Shown piece after piece: positions 1 to 6,587 of a DNA stretch of 41,631 nt. The notes beneath the pieces are model-generated. The model saw only the letters and a list, made by a program, of their open reading frames with translations, did no database searches and was not told where the DNA came from. A program made the translations under genes and the position numbers. Within the stretch, counting starts at the first letter, position 1, and each line of letters starts with the position of its first letter. This stretch comes from Fonticella tunisiensis (GTDB taxonomy: Bacteria; Bacillota; Clostridia; Clostridiales; Caloramatoraceae), in the NCBI RefSeq assembly GCF_004364155.1, contig NZ_SOAZ01000028.1, positions 1 through 41,631 of the forward strand, read 5' to 3'.

Positions 1-125
1 CTGTATGTTTGGATTAGACACCTATATCATACATGATTTTCACTATGGTTGTTATTTTTTTATTCTATCTGTTGCATTTAATTTTACAATGAACCTATAT
101 TTTTTTGAGGAAAATTAAACCACAC

Positions 126-170
126 AATAAACTGCCCCTTTGATATGGTTATCAAAGGGGCAGTTTATTA
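126..170 (-). terminator. Terminator downstream of purA
   Basis: A perfect 19-bp inverted repeat (126-144 and 151-169) with a six-base loop lies 5 bases beyond the purA stop codon. It contains a GC-rich core (CTGCCCCTTTGAT and its complement). The sequence after the hairpin on the minus strand is only moderately T-rich, so efficiency is uncertain, but size and position fit the end of the purA transcript. Confidence 0.75.
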
Positions 171-174
171 ATAT

Positions 175-1461
175 TTATATATCTCCTGCAACTATTGTCT
201 GGCTTCTATTTGGCCCGACTGATACTATTGAAACCTTAACTCCTGTATACTCTTCAATAAACCTTATATATTTCTTTGCATTGTCATGAAGCTCATCAAA
301 GGATGACGCATTTTGAACAGAATCATCCCATCCATCAAACTCTTTGTATACAGGCCTGCACTTTGCAAGATCCTCCATCGATGCAGGGAAATAGTCTATA
401 ACCTTCCCGTCAAATTCGTATCCCACACATACTTTTATTTTGTCTATATTCGAAAGCGTATCAAGCTTTGTAATTGCAAGGCTTGTAAGGCCTGATAATC
501 GTGCAGCATACTTAAGTATAACAAGGTCAAGCCAGCCGCACCTTCTTGCCCTGCCGGTCGTAGTTCCATACTCAAATCCCTTTTCTCTTATGTATTCTCC
601 CATTTCATCCTCTAATTCAGTTGGAAATGGCCCCTTACCAACCCTTGTTGTATATGACTTGCATACACCAACAGCCCTTGAAATCATAGTGGGGCCAACT
701 CCTGCACCTATGCATACTCCTCCTGAAATCGGGTGAGACGAAGTTACATATGGATATGTTCCATAATCAATATCCAAAAGCGTTCCCTGTGCTCCCTCAA
801 ATAACACCTTTTTATTTCCCTTTAGGGCATTATATACCACAACTGTAGTATCGGCTATATAATCCTTCAACCTGCTGTAATACTCAATGTATGAATTATA
901 TATAGCATTAAAGTCAAGCTCTTCTCCCTTATAAACATCTTTAATTATTCTATTTTTAACCTCAATGGCCGCCATGAGCCTTTCCTTAAAATACTCTGGA
1001 TGTTTTAAATCACATACCCTAAGACCTGATCTTTCATGTTTATCTGAGTAGCAGGGACCAATTCCCTTTCCTGTAGTTCCAATATCTCCCTTGCCTCTGC
1101 TTTTTTCAGATAGACCGTCTAAAACCTTATGATACGGCATAATCAAATGTGCCCTATCGCTTATCACAAGTTTCTCAGGAGTAACCTTAACTCCCTCCCC
1201 CTCAAGATAGCTTATCTCATTTAAAAGGGCCTCAGGATCTATTACAACTCCATCCCCTATAACGCAGAGCTTATCATCATAAAGTATTCCTGATGGTATA
1301 AGATGAAGCTTATATTTCCTATCTCCCACTTCAACGGTATGGCCTGCGTTGTTTCCTCCCTGGTATCTTACAACAACATCAGAGCTCTCTGCTAAAAAGT
1401 CGGTAATCTTTCCCTTTCCTTCATCTCCCCATTGTGCTCCTATTACTACTGTTCCTGACAT
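175..1461 (-). CDS. purA: Adenylosuccinate synthetase
   Basis: This enzyme joins IMP and aspartate using GTP to make adenylosuccinate, the first committed step from IMP to AMP, in the cytoplasm. The 428-residue length is normal for bacterial PurA. The N-terminal phosphate-binding loop GDEGKGK is at residues 12-18, with the expected catalytic Asp13, and His41 sits in NNAGHT. The family motif GTTGKGIGP and the C-terminal GPNRSQT block are also present. The start is an ATG behind GAGGTGAT. It follows the remnant of a flavoprotein gene and is probably co-transcribed with it from a promoter near 1920-1947 that carries PurR-type boxes. A large hairpin just past the stop ends the unit. Confidence 0.97.
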   Translation of the reverse strand: MSGTVVIGAQWGDEGKGKITDFLAESSDVVVRYQGGNNAGHTVEVGDRKYKLHLIPSGILYDDKLCVIGDGVVIDPEALLNEISYLEGEGVKVTPEKLVISDRAHLIMPYHKVLDGLSEKSRGKGDIGTTGKGIGPCYSDKHERSGLRVCDLKHPEYFKERLMAAIEVKNRIIKDVYKGEELDFNAIYNSYIEYYSRLKDYIADTTVVVYNALKGNKKVLFEGAQGTLLDIDYGTYPYVTSSHPISGGVCIGAGVGPTMISRAVGVCKSYTTRVGKGPFPTELEDEMGEYIREKGFEYGTTTGRARRCGWLDLVILKYAARLSGLTSLAITKLDTLSNIDKIKVCVGYEFDGKVIDYFPASMEDLAKCRPVYKEFDGWDDSVQNASSFDELHDNAKKYIRFIEEYTGVKVSIVSVGPNRSQTIVAGDI

Positions 1462-1470
1462 GAAATCACC

Positions 1471-1860
1471 TCATATTCTTCTTAAAATTTCTTTTGCTAT
1501 TATTACCCCCGTGCATATGCCTTGGAAAGGCTCATTACAATTCCTGCCCCATCACCTGCATCAAAAAGGCTATTTATCTAAGTTTCAAGATGCAACCCCT
1601 TTCATAATATTTCAACCTCAGGGGTTATCTTTCAGTGTATCTTTTCGGGACCTCCAAATTTAATATATATTTTATCTATATAATCTATAGTCTTTAAAGT
1701 TCATCCTTCTTAACATATTCATCAAGTACCCCACCAAATTCAATTGTAATGGGTAATTTACCATCACTAAATACTCCTGCCCCCCTGAAATTATACCGCA
1801 GGGGCTGCAGTGCTGTCACTTAACATTCTTCTCATTTTTGAGGAATTTTAGACGATCCTC
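1471..1860 (-). pseudogene. Decayed FAD-dependent oxidoreductase remnant (COG2509-like)
   Basis: Scattered fragments in three frames on this strand match the expected order of a COG2509-type FAD-dependent dehydrogenase. A cysteine-containing SPCGII stretch is followed by GAGVFSDGKLP and FGGVLDEY (about 1694-1790). Next is DYIDKIYIKFGGP (about 1640-1685), and then the C-terminal GDGAGIVMSLSKAYARG and GVIIAKEILRRI (about 1471-1560). The frame shifts inside a run of five C at 1506-1510, and in-frame stops interrupt the rest. The family is normally about 450-500 residues, so most of the N-terminal Rossmann region and the middle are missing. Family assignment rests on recalled motifs (GAGAFSDGKL, IYVKFGAP, GDGAGxTRGLxQASASG) and is an inference. 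The gene cannot be functional. Confidence 0.6.
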
Positions 1861-1918
1861 CCTGCTATAATAACACCATAATGCTAATATTACCCCTCCC
1901 GAAAAGGATTACATATTT

Positions 1919-1947
1919 ATAGTAACAAAGCTAAAATGCATAGTCAA
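1919..1947 (-). promoter_or_regulatory. Candidate sigma-A promoter for the purA unit
   Basis: On the minus strand a -35 TTGACT (1942-1947) is followed by a 17-base spacer and a -10 TACTAT (1919-1924). It points toward the flavoprotein remnant and purA, about 460 bases upstream of the purA start. It lies directly beside PurR-like boxes, which supports the assignment. Confidence 0.55.
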
Positions 1948-1950
1948 ATA

Positions 1951-1991
1951 AAATCCGAACATTTATTTTTATTTTAGATATATATATTCGA
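1951..1991 (-). promoter_or_regulatory. PurR-type PurBox pair upstream of purA promoter
   Basis: AAATCCGAACATT at 1951-1963 fits the Bacillus PurR box consensus AWWWCCGAACWWT exactly. A weaker inverted partner with core TCGAAT (minus strand) lies at 1986-1991. Read in the direction of purA transcription the two boxes converge, as in Bacillus pur promoters, and the perfect box sits just upstream of the -35. In B. subtilis PurR represses purA and PRPP relieves the repression. A similar control here is inferred. Confidence 0.5.
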
Positions 1992-2092
1992 ATAATATTG
2001 AAATATATAATTAGATTTTAAACCTATTTGTAGTATTTAAAGACCATATATACTTCTTTTTTATTCGGGATTATAATAAATTGAGGATAATC

Positions 2093-2244
2093 CGTTGTGC
2101 TGGTTCAAGGGCTTAGCGGAGATAAAAAATATATGAAATTCACATTTTCAAATCCCGGGCCTTAGAACTTCTTTGCTAAGCGTACTGGTGAATGAAATAT
2201 ATTTTTTATCGCAGCGTCGATCTGTAAATTTATCTAGCACAACG
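2093..2244. repeat. Palindromic intergenic repeat, copy A
   Basis: This element is bounded by CGTTGTGCT and its exact complement AGCACAACG. Inside, GATAAAAAATATAT (2121-2134) pairs with ATATATTTTTTATC (2197-2210), and the inner CTTAG/CTAAG hairpin contains TTAGAACTTCTTTGCTAAG. No coding frame is seen. Closely related copies occur at 21225-21408 and 24106-24293, with fragments near 2962 and 29460. The flanks (TGAGGATAAT and TGAAGATATC) agree at seven of ten bases, a possible worn target-site duplication. It resembles a small non-autonomous mobile element but could also be a structured RNA. Confidence 0.75.
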
Positions 2245-2311
2245 AGTGAAGATATCATAAATTTATATGTGATTTTCAAACTAAAAAGTATATTATTTAA
2301 ATTGGTTAATA

Positions 2312-2320
2312 TGGTATAAT
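2312..2320 (+). promoter_or_regulatory. Extended -10 promoter for pgsA
   Basis: TGG followed by a perfect TATAAT forms an extended -10 element 28 bases upstream of the pgsA start codon. No good -35 is present, which is usual for extended -10 promoters. Confidence 0.55.
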
Positions 2321-2348
2321 TTCCATAATAAGATATAAGGAGGCTATT

Positions 2349-2867
2349 ATGAGCATACCTAACATTCTTACTCTCATAAGATTCTTGCTTATACCTGTTT
2401 TTTATATTACTTTTTTTTCCGGAAGAGATAACGCCCTTGTTTTATCTATAATAGTTTTCTTTACCGCAGGTATAACAGACGTGCTGGATGGATATATTGC
2501 ACGAAAATATAATATGATAACGAAGTGGGGAATAGTACTTGACCCGCTGGCGGACAAGCTTATGTCTATAATGGTTCTCTACTGTCTTTCAAGGGTTAAT
2601 ATAATTCCCACATGGGTTCTAATCGTTTTTTCAATTAAGGAAGGGTTCATGATTGCGGGAGGTGTAAAGCTTATAAGAAGCCATGTGGTGATACCTGCAA
2701 AGTATTATGGAAAGTATGCTACTCTTCTTTTTTATATATCAATCGGAATTATAATATTTAATGAGATTGCAGGAACCTATTTGATTTATGCATCAATACT
2801 AATGGCTGTATTTGCATTTATAAAGTACTTATCAAGTTTTATAAATATTCTTAGGGAACAAAAATAA
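2349..2867 (+). CDS. pgsA: CDP-diacylglycerol-glycerol-3-phosphate 3-phosphatidyltransferase-like enzyme
   Basis: This integral membrane enzyme transfers phosphatidyl from CDP-diacylglycerol to glycerol 3-phosphate, the first step of phosphatidylglycerol synthesis. The 172 residues hold several hydrophobic segments and the full CDP-alcohol phosphatidyltransferase signature: D44-x2-D47-G48-x2-A51-R52, then G61-x3-D65-x3-D69. These aspartates bind the metal and the substrate. The ATG has a strong AAGGAGG site. The gene reads against replication, stands alone, and is followed by its own terminator. Repeat copy A precedes it and a repeat fragment follows it. The exact acceptor alcohol cannot be proven from sequence, but length and motif favour PgsA. 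Confidence 0.88.
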   Translation: MSIPNILTLIRFLLIPVFYITFFSGRDNALVLSIIVFFTAGITDVLDGYIARKYNMITKWGIVLDPLADKLMSIMVLYCLSRVNIIPTWVLIVFSIKEGFMIAGGVKLIRSHVVIPAKYYGKYATLLFYISIGIIIFNEIAGTYLIYASILMAVFAFIKYLSSFINILREQK

Positions 2868-2870
2868 AAA

Positions 2871-2906
2871 ACAGCTTAAGTAGAACCTTAAGCCTGTCTT
2901 TTTTTT
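2871..2906 (+). terminator. Rho-independent terminator after pgsA
   Basis: ACAGCTTAAG pairs with CTTAAGCCTGT (one bulged base) around a short loop, and an eight-T run follows. Confidence 0.85.
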
Positions 2907-2961
2907 GCTTTTTTAATGAGTTTGTTGTTATGGGAAAAAATTTGTTTTGGAAATTCTCTGT

Positions 2962-2995
2962 CCAAGGGCATTGGTGAATGAAATATATTTTTATC
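2962..2995. repeat. Fragment of the palindromic repeat (right half)
   Basis: GCATTGGTGAATGAAATATA followed by TTTTTATC matches the right inner arm of copies A and B with few changes. No left arm or terminal repeat is recognisable. Together with copy A it brackets pgsA. Confidence 0.55.
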
Positions 2996-3040
2996 AACAT
3001 TATCAACATTTTTTTGATTAATTTTTTGTACTTATCTACA
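2991..3040 (+). promoter_or_regulatory. Cluster of three near-consensus DnaA boxes
   Basis: TTATCAACA occurs twice back to back (2991-2999 and 3000-3008) and TTATCTACA lies at 3032-3040. All are on the plus strand and each differs by one base from TTATCCACA. TTATCAACA-type sites also occur inside this organism's oriC clusters. The third site falls where the promoter of the following transporter gene would be. Actual DnaA binding is unproven. Confidence 0.4.
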
Positions 3041-3080
3041 GTTTTATTATATCATTTTTTATAGGATCGGAGGAATAACT

Positions 3081-3956
3081 ATGTCAGTTAGAAAAATATA
3101 CTTTCTAATGGTTTTAAGCACAATATTTTGGGCAGGAGCTTTTATTGCAGGAAAGATATCCGGAAGCAGTATTCCCCCCTTTACGCTAACCTTTCTAAGG
3201 TTTTTATTTGCAGCCATAATACTTTATTTTGTCATAAGGAGAAAAGAGCTCACATTAATGATTGAAAAAAGAGATGTTCCCGTATTCCTTTTTACAGGAA
3301 TAATCGGAATGTTTGGATATCATGTGCTGTTTTTTACTGCTTTAAGATATACGTCAGCAATAAATTCTTCTATAATAGGCGCTTCAAACCCTATTATAAC
3401 TACTATACTGTCCTCAATTTTCCTTAAGGAAAGAATAAATATGAAAAGGATTGGTGGAATACTGCTTTCCTTTACAGGTGTATTTTTAACATTAACAAAT
3501 GGAAGCCTATCCGTCATAAGAAACCTTTCATTTAACTATGGAGACATTATTATGTTCCTTGCGGTGCTAATGTGGGCATGCTACGGGGTGTTTAGTAAAA
3601 AGGTAATGCATATGTATTCTCCTCTTAAACTAACCTTTTACAGCTTTTTATTCTGCATAATCATTTTAATACCCTTTGTTATTTACGAGGCCCCCTGGAC
3701 ATTCCTATTGAAAGTGCCTTTTAATGCCTATGCTGCTGTGTTGTATATGAGCATTTTTCCATCAGTTATAGGGTATCTTGTACAACAAATTTCCATAAAG
3801 GAAATAGGTCCGGGTAAAACCTCTATTTTTATAAACCTTGTTCCTTTGTTTTCAATAATTCTCTCAGTAATAATTTTGGGGGAAGCAATTTCAATAAACA
3901 AGCTTTTTACAGCATTACTTATCATAACGGGAGTTTATATATGCCAGAAAAACTAA
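3081..3956 (+). CDS. EamA/DMT-superfamily transporter
   Basis: The 291-residue protein is almost entirely hydrophobic, with about ten membrane helices arranged as two EamA repeats. The first repeat starts at FWAGAFIAGKISG and the second near WACYGVFSK. This architecture is typical of drug/metabolite transporters that export amino acids, nucleosides or metabolites from the cytoplasm. The substrate cannot be told from sequence. The ATG follows CGGAGG. It is monocistronic, oriented against replication, and preceded by a cluster of DnaA-box-like sites. Confidence 0.88.
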   Translation: MSVRKIYFLMVLSTIFWAGAFIAGKISGSSIPPFTLTFLRFLFAAIILYFVIRRKELTLMIEKRDVPVFLFTGIIGMFGYHVLFFTALRYTSAINSSIIGASNPIITTILSSIFLKERINMKRIGGILLSFTGVFLTLTNGSLSVIRNLSFNYGDIIMFLAVLMWACYGVFSKKVMHMYSPLKLTFYSFLFCIIILIPFVIYEAPWTFLLKVPFNAYAAVLYMSIFPSVIGYLVQQISIKEIGPGKTSIFINLVPLFSIILSVIILGEAISINKLFTALLIITGVYICQKN

Positions 3957-4072
3957 CATTTCAGCATTTTCCTATCCATACAATCTATTATTTATTGTAA
4001 AAATGGGAAGAATATTGTTATGGAATATAACCTTTCATAGTGCAGATTATTGAAACGGAAAGGAGATAAATT

Positions 4073-4789
4073 ATGAGGTTGGAAGGAAAAGTTGCTATAA
4101 TAACCGGTGCATCCAGGGGAATAGGTGAAGCCATCGCATTAACCTTTGCAAAGGAAAGAGCCAAAATTGTTATAGCAAGCAGAAATGACAACGACCTTAA
4201 GGCAGTTGAAAATGAACTTGAACTTTTAGGTTCCGAATACCTTGCTATTCCTACGGACGTTACAAAGGAAGACGATGTAAACAGACTTATAACCGAAACG
4301 AAAAATAAGTTTGGAAAAATAGATATTTTAGTAAACAACGCTGGAATAGGGTTATTTAAGCCCATACTTGATATTACATTAAACGAATGGAACGAAGTTA
4401 TGAACGTAAATGCCACAGGCACCTTCCTCTGTACAAAGGCTGTACTTCCTGTTATGCTTCATCATGGTTCTGGATGGATAGTAAATATCTGCTCCGATGC
4501 AAGCAGGAGAACCTTTGTAAATGGAAGCCTCTATTGCGCATCTAAACATGCACAGTATGCCTTTAGTGAAGCAGTTAATAGGGAGGTTCAAAAGAAAGGT
4601 ATTCACGTAGGTTCCATACTTCCTGGAAATGTCGACACCTGTTTTAACGGCTCCGTTCAGGGCGCCGAGGATAAACAGTGGATGATAAAGGCTCAGGATA
4701 TTGCAAATGCAGCCCTCTTCATGGTAACCCAGCCTGACAACATAGTTATAAATGAGATAGTGGTCCACCCGGTAATGCAAAACTATTGA
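4073..4789 (+). CDS. Short-chain dehydrogenase/reductase
   Basis: This 238-residue protein of the classical SDR family has the cofactor motif TGASRGIGEA near residues 12-21. NNAG lies near residue 88, and the catalytic Ser-Tyr-Lys group appears as NICSDAS then YCASK. The ASRND stretch after the second strand, with an Arg, suggests NADP(H) preference. Such enzymes reduce or oxidise alcohol/ketone groups, and many act as 3-oxoacyl-ACP reductase paralogues, but the substrate here is unknown. The ATG follows AAAGGAG. A terminator closes it, so it is probably transcribed alone. Confidence 0.9.
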   Translation: MRLEGKVAIITGASRGIGEAIALTFAKERAKIVIASRNDNDLKAVENELELLGSEYLAIPTDVTKEDDVNRLITETKNKFGKIDILVNNAGIGLFKPILDITLNEWNEVMNVNATGTFLCTKAVLPVMLHHGSGWIVNICSDASRRTFVNGSLYCASKHAQYAFSEAVNREVQKKGIHVGSILPGNVDTCFNGSVQGAEDKQWMIKAQDIANAALFMVTQPDNIVINEIVVHPVMQNY

Positions 4790-4797
4790 AGGTACAT

Positions 4798-4826
4798 AAA
4801 GACAGGATTCCTGTCTTTATTTTTTA
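4798..4826 (+). terminator. Rho-independent terminator after the SDR gene
   Basis: AAAGACAGG pairs perfectly with CCTGTCTTT across a three-base loop, followed by ATTTTTT. Confidence 0.92.
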
Positions 4827-4884
4827 TAAGAGCATATACCAATACATTACCCACCTTCGAAATCAATTTCTAATTCACATTTCT

Positions 4885-4930
4885 CTGAAATAAAATAAAA
4901 ATACCAAGGCTATAAAACCCCTGGTATTTC
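4885..4930 (-). terminator. Terminator downstream of tRNA-Thr
   Basis: On the minus strand AAATACCAGGGG pairs with CCTTGGTATTT and a T-rich tail (TTATTTTATTT) follows. It lies 11 bases beyond the CCA end of the tRNA. Confidence 0.8.
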
Positions 4931-4940
4931 TACTTCTAAC

Positions 4941-5016
4941 TGGAGCTTCATGGGGGACTCGAACCCCCGACCTGCTGATTACGAATCAGCTGCTCTACCG
5001 GCTGAGCTAATGAAGC
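4941..5016 (-). tRNA. tRNA-Thr (anticodon CGU)
   Basis: The 76-base gene folds into a standard cloverleaf. The acceptor stem is GCTTCAT/ATGAAGC, the D stem GCTC/GAGC, and the anticodon stem GCTGA/TCAGC with loop TTCGTAA. The T arm is GGGGG-TTCGAGT-CCCCC and CCA is encoded at the 3' end. The anticodon CGT (CGU in RNA) reads ACG, hence threonine. A promoter and a terminator bracket it, so it is an independent unit. Confidence 0.96.
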
Positions 5017-5029
5017 ATACACACTTATT

Positions 5030-5057
5030 ATATTACTATATTTATTTCACATGTCAA
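5030..5057 (-). promoter_or_regulatory. Promoter of tRNA-Thr
   Basis: A perfect -35 TTGACA (5052-5057), a 16-base spacer and a -10 TAATAT (5030-5035) on the minus strand place the start of transcription a few bases before the tRNA. The same TAATAT -10 is used by the two rRNA promoters in this window. Confidence 0.7.
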
Positions 5058-5105
5058 TATCACATTATATGGATAAATTTTTTTGAAACTAAATTGAAGT
5101 AATTA

Positions 5106-5236
5106 AACATCCATATAATCAGCCGATTACCCTTAGCTTTTAGCTTAAGCTTACCTATTGTACCGGTTGATTACAAAACAGTTAATAAAGGATATATTAA
5201 TACAATAGGTTAAGTTTAGCCGACTATATGGATGTT
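5106..5236. repeat. Long imperfect inverted repeat between dnaB and tRNA-Thr
   Basis: The outer arms AACATCCATATAATCAGCC (from 5106) and GGCT-GATATACCTACAA-type complement (ending 5236) pair almost fully. An inner pair ACCTATTGTA / TACAATAGGT (around 5153-5162 and 5201-5210) extends the stem. The 5' arm has about 20 extra bases that would bulge out. No coding frame is seen. It does not share sequence with the other palindromic repeats in the window. It could be an inserted palindromic element or the structured 3' end of the dnaB transcript. Confidence 0.6.
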
Positions 5237-5244
5237 CTATAAAT

Positions 5245-6576
5245 TTACACATTGTGATACCTGTCAAGATTTGCAAATTTAGTGTACTGCCCAAGCCAGG
5301 CAAGTTCAACGGTTCCCGTAGGGCCGTTTCTCTGCTTTGCAATAATCACTTCACCTATGTTTTTCTTCTCAGTATCCTTGTTATAGTATTCATCCCTGTA
5401 AAGGAACATTACAAGGTCAGCGTCCTGCTCTATAGAACCTGATTCTCTAAGATCCGAAAGTATGGGCCTGTGATCAGCTCTAACCTCCGGAGCACGGGAT
5501 AGCTGAGACAGAGCAATAACCGGTGCCTCCATCTCCTTTGCAAGGGCCTTTAAGGATCTCGATATTTCTGAAACCTCCTGCTGCCTGCTTTCAACATTCC
5601 TGCCTGCAGTCATAAGCTGAAGGTAGTCAACCATTATAAGATCAAGGCCCCTTTCAATTTTAAGCCTTCTACACTTTGAGCGCATCTCTGAAATTGAAAT
5701 GCCTGGAGTATCATCTATAAATATTTTGCTGTTTGACATAGGCCCGGCTGCCCTTGCAAGCCTTATCCAGTCTTCATCATCAAGTTCACCTGTCCTGAGC
5801 TTCTGCATATCAACATTTGCTTCAGAACAAATCATTCTATATACCAGCTGTTCCTTTGACATTTCAAGGCTGAACAAGGCAACACTTTTCCCAGCCCTTA
5901 AAGCTGCATGAAGAGCAATGTTAAGTGTAAAAGCAGTTTTTCCCATTGAAGGCCTTGCTGCAATGAGAATCATATCCCCCTTCTGAAAACCCGACGTCTT
6001 TGCGTCAAGATCGATAAACCCTGATGGAATACCCGTTGTCTGTCCCTTGTTTTTATATAGGTTTTCAAACTGCTCAAAGCTTCTGGAGATGATTGAACTT
6101 AAATGCTCAAAATCTCTGTTTTCTCTTTTTTGTGATATTTCAAATATTTTCTTTTCTGCAAGGGATATTACTTCTCCAACGTCCTCCTGATCAGTATAGC
6201 ATTTATCTATTATTTCATTGCTTGAAAGTATAAGCCTCCTTAGGGTATATTTTTCCTCAACTATTTTGGCATAATATTTAACGTTGGCAGTTGTTGGTAC
6301 AGCTGTAACCAGCGTTGAAATATATGATACTCCCCCAACAGCATCCAGCTGATCCCTGCTTCTTAGGAGCTCCACAAGGGTTATCATATCAACAGGTTCG
6401 TCCTTATCATATATTTCCTTTATGGCATTAAATAAAATGCTGTGGGACTGCTTATAAAACTCATCGCCCTTTAAAATCTCAGTCGCATCTGCAATTGCGT
6501 TTTTATCAAGAAGCATAGCGCCTATAACCGACTGCTCCGCTTCAATGTTATGAGGAGGTACCCTTAAATTTTCCAA
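5245..6576 (-). CDS. dnaB: Replicative DNA helicase
   Basis: This hexameric helicase unwinds DNA at the fork and is the family member called DnaC in Bacillus. The 443 residues include the N-terminal primase-interacting domain (about 1-110). A RecA-like ATPase domain follows, with Walker A ARPSMGKT at 207-214, Walker B DLIMVDYLQLM, and the arginine-containing AKQRNGPTG near the end. The start is TTG, chosen because it lies behind AGGAGGTGGG and gives the standard N-terminus MENLRVPPHN. The gene follows lonC by 11 bases in the gdpP-rplI-lonC-dnaB unit. An AT-rich region with a large inverted repeat follows it. Confidence 0.97.
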   Translation of the reverse strand: MENLRVPPHNIEAEQSVIGAMLLDKNAIADATEILKGDEFYKQSHSILFNAIKEIYDKDEPVDMITLVELLRSRDQLDAVGGVSYISTLVTAVPTTANVKYYAKIVEEKYTLRRLILSSNEIIDKCYTDQEDVGEVISLAEKKIFEISQKRENRDFEHLSSIISRSFEQFENLYKNKGQTTGIPSGFIDLDAKTSGFQKGDMILIAARPSMGKTAFTLNIALHAALRAGKSVALFSLEMSKEQLVYRMICSEANVDMQKLRTGELDDEDWIRLARAAGPMSNSKIFIDDTPGISISEMRSKCRRLKIERGLDLIMVDYLQLMTAGRNVESRQQEVSEISRSLKALAKEMEAPVIALSQLSRAPEVRADHRPILSDLRESGSIEQDADLVMFLYRDEYYNKDTEKKNIGEVIIAKQRNGPTGTVELAWLGQYTKFANLDRYHNV

Positions 6577-6587
6577 AATCCCACCTC

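Noticed and set aside
1-124. Possible feature in the first 124 bases
   Set aside because: AT-rich sequence beyond the purA terminator with no frame, hairpin or promoter I could support.
1462-1950. Purine riboswitch before purA
   Set aside because: The conserved guanine/adenine aptamer core is not present. The region is instead explained by a decayed gene.
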